Shown here: positions 44,976 to 54,210 of the stretch, in pieces
How positions within the stretch are numbered: the stretch's first letter is position 1
Layout of the letters: each line of letters begins with the position of its first letter
Source of the DNA: Phaeosaccion multiseriatum
Taxonomy: Eukaryota > Ochrophyta, other classes
DNA: 64,000 bases
Assembly: GCA_965112735.1 (NCBI GenBank)
Contig: OZ218950.1
Span: 7,340,488 to 7,404,487 of the forward strand
Direction of reading: 5' to 3'
The notes under the pieces: generated by a model
The model's input: only the letters and a program-made list of their open reading frames with translations
Told to the model about the DNA's origin: nothing
Database searches by the model: none
Program-made: the position numbers and the translations under genes

Positions 44976-47167
44976 ATGACGGCTGCCAGGCGGGCCTTCT
45001 TGCTCGGGCGCTTGCTCCCAGCCAATGTCATCAGGAGGCACAGACAAAGAGCGCGGACTTCACTGGAGCTGCTGGGGAGGGTGAGGGCGAAAGGCACTGC
45101 GAGGAGTGATCCAACGAGCTCTGCGGTGGCCAGAAACGATGGCCGCTCGTTGCGTGAAGCGGGCTTCCGTTGTGCTGTGCCAAGGGGGACAGACGCAGGA
45201 GTAGCGCCAGCAGCGGCAGCACCGGAAGCAAGAGTGGCAGGAGTGGTAGCCGCGCCACTGCGATCAGAGCCCACCCTAAAAGGACATGTTGCAGCAGCGT
45301 CGCCGCCAGAGACACCTCGAGAGGAGCCGGCTCTACCCGAGGACGGCATGACACGATACCCGTCGCTGCAGAGCAGTCAGGGGCTGCTGAGAGGCCTCAC
45401 TTACTTGGGAACGGTCACCTTCGCGTGCTCAGGTGCGTGCGCTACGTATGAGGAGATGAATCGAGACTTGAGGAAAGAAAGGAAGAGGGACGGAGACAGA
45501 AAGATAAAAGGAGAACGATGGAGGGAAAGAGGGAGCAAGAGAGGGAGCAAGAGCGAGGGGGGGGAGAGAAAGGGAGAGATTTCGGGAGAGGAGGGCACAA
45601 GTGAGGGGCAAGCACGTGGGGGGGGGAGGCAGGGATGGACTATCGCACACTGTTCTGTTGAAGGGAAGGCAAGTACCGCCCACAGCACAGCCACAGCACA
45701 GCCACAGCCCGCTCGTGCTCGGGAACATACATATTGTAGGTAACTTCCGCCCCCCAACGCGCCCTGGGTGTGCTGAAGGCTTCGTGCTTCTTCTTCTCTC
45801 CTTTCCTCTCCTCTCAGGGAGCGTCACGGCGGGGCTGGCGCACATGGACATCCTCGGCTGTTGCGTGGTGGGAGCGATCACAGGTGAAGGAGTGAAGTCC
45901 TCTCTCACTCTTATGCCCTCCTCTCTCCCTCAGGGTTCAGCTCTCTCACTCTTATGCCCTCCTCTCTCCCTCAGGGTTCAGCTCTCTCACTCTTATGCCC
46001 TCCTCTCTCCCTCAGGGTTCAGCTCTCTCACTCTTATGCCCTCCTCTCTCGCCTCACACCTGACACAGCGCTGGGGGGAGGGACTGTGCGAGACCTCCTC
46101 CTCGGCACGGGGCCCGTGTTCTGGATGAGGGAAACGGAGTACGCGTGGATCGCAGGAGGCGTTGCCGCTCTCACTTTCTTTGGGTGGACGGTCGTGGCGG
46201 AGGGAAGGTCAGTGGCTAAATGGCAGAGCTGAGGGCAGTGGTGAGAGGCGGTGTGCAGCGGGAGTGCTCCATGTCGGAGCAATGGGCCGGGCTCGGAGAG
46301 GAGGGGAAAGGACAGGACAGGGCCGGACAGATGGCAGCGGACAGGATAGGAAAGGATAGGACAGGACCGGGTAGGACAGATGGCAGTGGACATGACAGGA
46401 CATGAGAGGAGAGGGCAGGACAAGAATGAGAAGAGAGGACAATCGCATTCATGCCCCACTTGAATAGGCTCCTTGTAACCCCTCCATGTGCGCGCAGTCG
46501 CCCACAGCACGCACGCACTCACGCACGCACGCACGCACACACATGCACTTGCACGTAGGCACGACGACGCCAGCACGGTGCTGCTGCTGCGAGGCATGGA
46601 CGCCGTCGGAGTGGGGGCCGTGTGCCTCATCGGAGCTCAGAGGTGCGTTGGGAGCAAAGTGTAAAGTGTAAAGGGGGGGGGGGTAAAGAGCTGCTTGCAA
46701 GCATCGCTGATCACCTCACTCGAATACGAACAAACTCTCTCCCCCGTCCCTTCCCTTCGCTTCCCCGCACGCCGGCGCCGCTCTCCAGCGCGGTGAGGGC
46801 GGGGGCGTCTGCTGCCATCGCCATCGCCTGCGGCACCATCAGCGCCACCTTCGGAGGGGTGATCCGAGACGTGCTGTGCGGCAAGCCTCCGCGCATCCTG
46901 CACTCAGAGTCCGAGGTGTACGCCACCACGGCCATGGCGGGGTCCTCCACCTACGTGCTGCTCAGGCACCTGGGCTGCTCGCCCTACGTCAAGATCTGGG
47001 GCGGCTTCTTCGCAGCGGTGGCCACCCGCTATATTGCGTGGAGATGGGATTGGCGCCTGCCCACCTGGGGCCGCTCCGACGACCCTCTGGGCCCCGACGC
47101 GTCCTTCCTGTCCTCCCCGCCCTCCCCGGGGGTGAGCGGAGGAGGGGCTGAGCGGAGGAGGGACTGA
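44976..47167 (+). CDS. UPF0126-family membrane protein, copy B
   Basis: Five exons: 44976-45432, 45818-45883, 46069-46207, 46559-46642 and 46789-47167, 374 residues. It follows the same plan as copy A: TRYPSLQSSQGLLRGLTYLG, GSVTAGLAHMDILG, ALGGGTVRDLLLGTGPVFWM, LLLRGMDAVGVGAVCLIGAQ and ATFGGVIRDVLCGKPP. The leader (MTAARRAFLLGRLLP) is basic and different in sequence from copy A but similar in character. Exons 3, 4 and 5 correspond to the single last exon of copy A. The nucleotide sequence of the second repeat (about 46847-47045) is almost identical to 44142-44340 of copy A, whereas the upstream exons have diverged. Confidence 0.82.
45900..46045. repeat. 41-bp tandem repeat with acceptor-like ends
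   Basis: Three full copies and a partial fourth of a 41-bp unit in intron 2 of UPF0126 copy B. Each full unit contains CTCTCTCCCTCAGGG, a good 3' splice site. Confidence 0.9.
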
Positions 47168-47663
47168 GCAGAGGGAGCATTTGGGCGGCAACACAGGAAG
47201 GAGTGGTGACCGCGGCTGCTGCGGCGCCGTCGATAAGTGGGAAGTGAGCCCCCATCTGTTTACATGAATTGAACTTCATTCGTTTGAGTAAAATGAATGT
47301 GAGATTCCATTGGTGCCGCAGTACGGCCTATACAAGTACGCCGAGCGAACGTACGCTAGCCCCCCCCCCCCCCCCCCTGTGCAGCAAGAGGGTTCATCCC
47401 TGTGCAACAAGAGGGTTCATCCCTGTGCAGCAAGAGGGTTCATCCCTGTGCAGCAAGAGGGTTCATCCCTGTGCAGCAAGAGGGTTCATCCCTGTGCAGC
47501 AAGAGGGTTCATCGCATGTGTCAAGAGGGTTCATCCCTGTGCAGCAAGAGGGTTCATCCCTGTGCAGCAAGAGGGTTCATCCCTGTGCAGCAAGAGGGTT
47601 CATCTCATGTGTCAAGAGGGTTCATCTCATGTGTCATCTCAACAAGAGGGTTCATCTCATGTG
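47168..47663. repeat. Convergent gap with 23-bp tandem repeat
   Basis: Between UPF0126 copy B and the ArfGAP-PDZ gene. A poly-C run at 47361-47377 is followed at 47378-47660 by about ten units of a 23-bp repeat (CTGTGCAGCAAGAGGGTTCA plus TCC), with a shorter variant containing CATGTGTCAAGAGGGTTCAT. The array reaches the stop codon of the ArfGAP-PDZ gene. Confidence 0.85.
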
Positions 47664-50600
47664 TCATCTCAGTAGAGAGGACACCCCTGCATCTGCCTCT
47701 GGAGAGCGAAAGCGTGCCGTGACAGGGCGCTTGCCGTGCAGCAGCTTGGACACGGTGTGCGCGTGTCCGAGGTATTGCTCGCCGCTCAGCCCCACCACCA
47801 CGCTGAGGGGAGGGGATGGCAGTCGAGGGGGGGGGGAGGGAGGGGTCAAGGGGCAGCAGGCAGCCTTCGGTGGGCAGGGGTGGGCAGTATGTTGTCCAAG
47901 GGGCGGTCGTCAATGAGGCGAGCCACCGGAAGGGAAGGAGTGTGCAAAGAGACTGGCGCGCCCCTCGCTCTCCATTCCCTCGCCTCAAGCCCTCTTCCTC
48001 CGTCGCTCCCTGTGTTCCCTCTTCCGCCCTCCCCCTCTCTCGCCCTCTCCCTCACTCTCCCTGCTCCGTCCCCCTCTCTCTCGTCTCTCCCCTCTCCCTC
48101 TCTCCCTCTCTCACCTGCCCTCCAACACCCCCTGGTGCATGGCCTGCCCGTCCTCGCTGACCCTTGTCACCACAGTGAAGGGCTTATGTGAGCCCCGCTC
48201 CTCCACCCGCATGCCCAGAGGCCCCTCCTCAAAAGTCGCGTCGTACTCGCAGTCGTCCTCGGGGTCCGCAGAGAGCTCCACCTGCAGGCAAAGCATTGGG
48301 GGGTACAAAGTCAGTGAGGGGGTCAGTTGCACTCGCGTTTCTGCCAAAGGAAACCCCTCCCCTCCTCTCGCCTTCAGCGAGCACTCAGCGAAGGCAGCAG
48401 ATGGCCACAGGCCAAGAGGTCCCTCAAGAGGTGCATGTGTACCCCTCCCCCTCCCCCTACCCTTGCCCTGAGCCCCACCCAAAGAGCCGCACCTTGGTGC
48501 TCATGCCAAGCCCGTCGGGTACGTGCAGCGTCACGGACCCCCCCCCCCCTCCCCCCTGCTTGACAAGCATGTTGCTGTGGCTGTAGCCGCCTGCAATGGA
48601 CGTCGAAACGGGGTTGAAGGCCTCGTTACGGTGCGCGCGCACATACGGCATGGGCGCAGGGGCCTCTCCGACAGCCGCTCCCTTGGCATTGGCGCCGTTG
48701 ATGGGGGAAGTTGGGTTGCCGAGGCCCAAGCCCACCGCCACCCCGCTCACCGCGTCCAATGCGCCGCTCACCGCTCCGAGCCCCAACTGCCCCCACGATG
48801 CCGCCGCAGCCCCCCCCGCCTGCTGCTGCTGTATCACCAACTGCTGCTGCTGCTGCTTCCCCCCTCCCGCCGCCCCGTGCCCCTCCATCTTCTTGCGGAA
48901 GAGAAGCGTGAGTGGCCTTGGTGAGGCGGAGATGAGGGCCATGGCTTGTTCGTACGTACTCACGGAGGCGCTGTTGACGCCCGTGAGGCGGTCGCCGCAG
49001 CGGATACCTTGGCCGAACGAAGGCCCGCCCTCAACCACCTAAGGGGGAAGGGGAGGAGAGAGTTGGGTGGGGTTGGGTGGGGTCGGTGGCGATGGAGCAC
49101 CGGAACTCACTAGGTCGAAAATGGACTATCGACTATAGACTATCGACTATCGACTTGTCAAATAAATACTCTCTCTCTAACGTGCTCGCACTCTCCTTCT
49201 CTCACACGCACACACCTTGGTGACAATGGGCCACCCCTTCTCATCCTTGGTGAGCGTGAGGCCGAGTGTGCCGGGTCCGAAGGCGATGGCGAAGTCCACG
49301 GACAAGCCAGCACGGAACTTGTCCGCCGCGTCCTCCTGCCCGGGGGGGGCGAGGCTCTTGCTGGCCCTGCGGGGGAGGGGGAGAAAGAGGAGAGAGAGAG
49401 AGGGACAGAGGTCAGGCACAGAGAGACGAGAGAGAGAGAGGGACAGAGGTCAGGCACAGAGAGAGGAGAGAGAGAGAGAGGGACAGAGGTCAGGCACAGA
49501 GAGAGGAGAGAGGGAGAGGCACAGAGGTCAGGCACAGAGAGAGGAGAGAGACAGAGAGGGACAGAGGTCAGGCACAGAGAGAGGAGAGAGGGAGAGGCAC
49601 AGAGGTCAGGCACAGAGAGAGGAGAGAGGGAGAGGGACAGAGGTCAGGCACAGAGAGAGGAGAGAGGGAGAGGCACAGAGGTCAGGCACAGAGAGAGGAG
49701 AGAGGGAGAGGCACAGAGGTCAGGCACAGAGAGACGAGAGAGGGAGAGGGACAGAGATGAGGCACAGAGAGAGGAGAGAGGGAGAGGGACAGAGGTCAGG
49801 CACAGAGAGAGGAGAGAGGGAGAGGGACAGAGGTCAGGCACAGAGAGAGGAGAGAGGGAGAGGGACAGAGGTCAGGCACAGAGAGAGGAGAGAGGGAGAG
49901 GGACAGAGGTCAGGCACAGAGAGAGGAGAGAGAGAGAGGGACAGAGGTCAGGCACAGAGAGAGGAGAGAGAGAGAGGGACAGAGGTCAGACACAGAGAGA
50001 GGAGAGAGGGAGAGGGACAGAGGTCAGGCACAGAGAGAGGAGAGAGGGAGAGGGACAGAGGACGAGAGAGGGAGAGGGACAGAGGTCAGGCACAGAGAGA
50101 GGCGAGAGGGAGAGGGACAGAGATGAGGCACAGAGAGAGGAGAGAGGGAGAGGGACAGAGGTCAGGCACAGAGAGAGGAGAGAGGGAGAGGGACAGAGAT
50201 GAGGAACTGAGGTCAGGCACAGAGCAGTGGAGGTGAGCTGTGGAGGGGAGGCAGGGCAGAGCGACGACCACCCTGTTGAAAACTGAAACTGCAAGCACCG
50301 AGTCCCTACGCACCCCCCTGCTCACCTCGCCTCCTTGGTCCGCTTCTTGCCACGCTCCTTGAGCCTCGCGCTCATGCCTTCGCTGTCGTAACTGTCGTCC
50401 TCGAAGAAGCGGGCGTGTTGGTCATCTAGAGACAGTCCCTTCGGCACGTGCCTGGCCATCTGTAGGATGCTCTCCTCGAACTTCTCCCTACCGCTCTGCT
50501 CCCTCCGGCTCTGCTCTGTATCACCAACTGCTATGGTGCCTTGGGACGACTGCAGCACGGCCCGGTCGTCGCCCTCCGCCCCCCTCGCTCTACTGCCCTT

Positions 50601-52396
50601 CTTGCTCCTCCTGTCCATCTTGTCCTTCTTGCCTGCGCTGCGCCCCTTCTCCTCCTGCTGTGCTCTGCTGCTCTTCTGCCTGGCCTTGGCCCTCTGCAGC
50701 TCGACCCTCCTCTGCCGCGCCAAGGCGTCGTCTTGTTCCTTGGTGCGGATGCGGGTCACGTGCACGTGCTTCTCTTCGAGCCCGCCTGATGCGTGGCCGA
50801 GGCCGTACAGACAGCACCAAAGGAAGGAAGAAAGAAAAGGATGAGCACAACGCCGAGAGGGAAGGAAGGAATGAAGGAACGCGCGCTTGCGGCGGCTGCA
50901 GAAGGAAGGACGCGGTAATGAGCAGCAGTGGGGGAGGGTCTTCCCGCTTGACATGTCCTTCCCGCTTGACATGTCCTTCCCGCTCACGCCACTCACCTCC
51001 GTACTTGACGCGCCAAGTGCCGTTGCCGTGCACCTTGCCGAGCGTGCCTCTCTTCCACGCCTCGCCCTTCCTCTCCCTCACCTTCACCTTCGTCCCCTCC
51101 ACCAGCCTATATGCCTGCTGCTGTAGCGCCACCGGCGGTGGAGCAAGCTGGTCCTCCTCCCCTGCCGGCCTCTCGCGAGTTGCCTCCTCTTCCTTCTCTT
51201 CCATCCTCCGCAGCGCTTCATCTTCCACCCCCTCGTCTTGTCCCTGCGGCGTCGCTGAAGAACAACCCCCTTCCCCCCCTTCCCCCCCGGCCTCTGCCCC
51301 CCCCCCCTCCTCGAGCTGTAGCTGTCCGCCCCCCTCCGCCCCCCCCTGCCCCCCCTCTGCCGCGAGCGCCTCCCCGTCCTCGGGAGAAGCAGTCTCACCC
51401 CCAGAGGAGGAGATTAGAGGGATATGGGCAGAGGAGATTGGAGGCACATGGGCCGGCGGGGGAGGGGGTGATGGGGACGTGCCCCCTTCCCGGGTCTCGG
51501 CCCGGGCCGTACTCCGAGCGTCTCCTGCAAGAGGAGAATGAGGAGCGGGTCCAGTTGCTGTCTGTCCAGTTGCTGTCTGTCCAGCCGCCGCTCCCTCCCC
51601 TGCAGGCGCCCTCATCACGCCTCCTGACGGTTTCCGCGCTTCATCGCCCCCGCCACCCCTCACGGCGGGGCCACTGCTGTTACTGTTGCTGTTGCTGTTG
51701 CTGCTTTCGCTGCTGCTCTCGTCCCCACCGCCCGTAGTGCTGCTCGCACCCGACGTGCTGCTGCTGCTGCTGCTACTGCTACTACATTCGCTGCTGCTGC
51801 TACTGCTTTCGCTGCTGCTGCTGCTACTACTACTACTACTACTGCTCGACGAGCTGTACCCATCCCCTCCCCCTCTCTCCCGCCTCCGCCTGCTCTTGCT
51901 CTTCCTCCCCCCCCTGCTCCCTAACTTACTGCCGTTCCTCACACGATACGCGGTGGCGGGAGGAGCCAGTGGCGCCCCCCCCCTCGCTTCTCCGCCCCGA
52001 GTGCGCACAGCCGTCGCCTCTTCCCGGTACCCCCCCCTCCCCCTCCCCCTCCCGCCTGACCCCGACCTTGCCCCTCCCCCCCCCCCCTGCAGTCCCTCTA
52101 GATAGGGAGCATCGAGGCTGGTCAGGGGTGTCCCTCCGCTCCCCTCAAAGAGCACCTTCAAGGGCCTCCTCATCCCCGGCAGCCTCGCCAGCAGCTCGTC
52201 GTAGTCGTAGATGCGCATATCCTCAAGCCCCGCCACAAGGTCTCCCACTCGCACCCCCAGCAGCGAGGCAGCACCCCCCGGGGCCACTCGGCACACGCCT
52301 GCCCTGCCCGAGGCGTCCTGAGCCATGGGGAGCCAAAAGGGGCAAGGAGGGGTGGCACCAGCAGTGGGCGATACAGCAACAGAAGCAGTGGGCGAC

Positions 52397-52428
<32 letters not shown>

Positions 52429-53826
52429 CGTTAGTTAGCGATACAGCGGAAGCATTGTGTTGACGATACAGCAGTGAGGCCGAGGCGCACTATCGCAGGT
52501 CTATCGGAGCATGTGTGGGTGGTTCAGGAGCTCTGGTGGAGTCTTTCAACGAGTGGGACTCCCCAAACAGTTGGTGATACAGCCCCTACCGAGGCCCGTC
52601 GCCACGTGCCCTCTTACCCACCTTGCCCACAGAGAAGCCCATTCCCTCCCTCAGGAAAGTCACTTCGTACTCTCCCGCCCCAAGCTTCCTCACGAGGTCC
52701 CCCACCGTCAGCCCTGCCCCTCCCCCTCCCCCTCCCCCTCCCACGCCCCTGGGCTTGCTCCGCAGCTCGCCCGTGTGCCGTGTCCCTCCGTGCGTGGCGC
52801 TTGACGCAGGCCTGTGGCTTTGACTGTGACTGCATTTATGAGCACCAGGGGGGACGCCAGAGAGGTGCGCGTACTCCTGCTGCTGCATGACCAACTGCTT
52901 TGGCTGCTGCTGCTGTTGCTGCCGTTCCTTCCCCTCCCTCGTCCTTCCTTTGCGCTGTTTCTTGGCCTGTTTGGCGGCCTTCTCAATCGCTTTCCGCTCC
53001 TTCCGACTTTCCTCCTGTCGAGTTTGAACGGGGATGGCGACGATGAGGGAGTACACTCAGTCACGTTTGGAGGCAGGAGAAGAAGGGAGGAGCAAACCAA
53101 TGTTGCCACACACCTCGAACGCGATTGCCGCCGCCTCTGTGAAGGACGTGCGGCGCCCTCCCTCCCCATCGGACCCGTTGGACGACTTGCTGCACGCCGC
53201 ATCCGCCGCTTCCCCGAGCTTGTCCCTATACACGGCCGCTGCCTGAGAGAAGGAATGTGTGCAGTGCTTGCCAGACTGAGTGTAGCGCCTCACAACAAAC
53301 GTGCGTGACTCCGCAGCTCACCTTGGTTCTGTATTTCATCTCTATCTTACTGTTGTGCACTTTGCACCGGGCGAACCAGCTCCGCAACTGCTCGTTCCCT
53401 CCCAGCTGCATGCACTGGACCTGCTTGGCATCGAACCGGTCCATGGACACCTAGGAGGGAGGAGGAGAGGTCACTTAAAGGGATGGATCAAAGGGACACG
53501 AGCATAGAGTAGGCCTCGTCGCGTCGCACCGATTTGACGACAGAGAGGTGGGTGCCCAGACCGCGATGCCTGCCCCCGCAGCGCATACACAGCAGCGCGC
53601 CGTGACTGACGGCCGCCCAGTCCGTGTCCGCAGCGCCGCAGTCCATGCAGGTGCTGGCAGGGAGGCGGGGAGGGCAGCGCACAGAGATAGAGGGTTATCA
53701 AATGTGAGAAGGGGGAAGGTTGGAAGAAGTGCCTGCTTCTTTGCTCAGTATTACTCACTCATTGCCCGCGAGGGCCCTAACGTTTGCCAACGCCCTCCGC
53801 GGGAAAGCCTCCGGCTCAGAGTCCAT
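47664..53826 (-). CDS. ArfGAP protein with three PDZ domains
   Basis: Eleven exons on the minus strand: 53759-53826, 53530-53653, 53322-53450, 53114-53242, 52622-53014, 50997-52317, 50326-50785, 49216-49366, 48493-49038, 48115-48281 and 47664-47802, joining in phase to 1208 residues. The N-terminal ArfGAP domain has C-x2-C-x16-C-x2-C (Cys25, 28, 45, 48), the arginine finger region RCGGRHRGLGTHLS (Arg about 53) and the AVYRDKLG helix. PDZ 1 (about 265-345) has GMGFSVGK and GGAASLLGVRVGDLV. A Ser-rich and acidic region follows, then a Tudor-like segment (VEGTKVKVRERKGEAWKRG). PDZ 2 (about 895-975) has GTLGLTLTKD and FGQGIRCGDRLTGVN. PDZ 3 (about 1115-1200) has GPLGMRVEERG and AMHQGVLEG. It should stimulate GTP hydrolysis by Arf at membranes, with PDZ domains for partner binding. 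Confidence 0.82.
49380..50220. repeat. 38-bp minisatellite in ArfGAP-PDZ intron 7
   Basis: About 20 copies of a roughly 38-bp purine-rich unit containing GGTCAGGCACAGAGAGAG and GGGAGAGGGACAGA. It fills the intron between exons 7 and 8 almost completely and gives a long repetitive open frame on the plus strand that is not a gene. Confidence 0.93.
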
Positions 53827-54210
53827 GAGGCTTCTCCTTAGTCCGTGTGAATCCTTTCCATGGTCTCAGCTACCTCTCACAAAATCTTTAGCATTGCCTC
53901 CGGCCCTATGACCCAGAAGCACCCCTCTTTTCGCTTTTTCTTGTCTGAGGGTCTGAGGCAAAGGGAAGAAGCCTCTAAAAGTTTCCCGTTTCAGTTTCTT
54001 AGCTTCCTTCTCCGCTCTTTCGTTAAAGCGAAATCTTACAGCCTAGCGTCAAAACCTCTCTTTATTCCCTCAGGTGGATAGACTGGCTGCAAAGGGGTAA
54101 GTAACAGCTCTTCTGCGGAGTGGGAGTGCGTTGAGCTTTGGTGGCGCTGACAACGATATCCTTTATTTTTCCTCCCCCCTTTCCTTTTTTCTTCAAACTC
54201 ATCCTTTCAG
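53827..54210. promoter_or_regulatory. Shared divergent upstream region
   Basis: 384 bp between the ArfGAP-PDZ start (minus) and the TPR/J-like gene start (plus). The ATG at 54211 directly follows CCTTTCAG, so an upstream non-coding exon ending in this gap is possible. Confidence 0.4.

Noticed and set aside
47378-47660. CRISPR-like array of direct repeats
   Set aside because: Units are contiguous without spacers and the context is eukaryotic.
49217-50236. 339-codon plus-strand frame of RGQAQREER-type repeats
   Set aside because: Product of the 38-bp minisatellite inside an intron of the ArfGAP-PDZ gene on the other strand.
51660-52105. Leu- or Ala-rich frames on the plus strand
   Set aside because: Shadows of the Ser-rich tract in the ArfGAP-PDZ exon on the minus strand.
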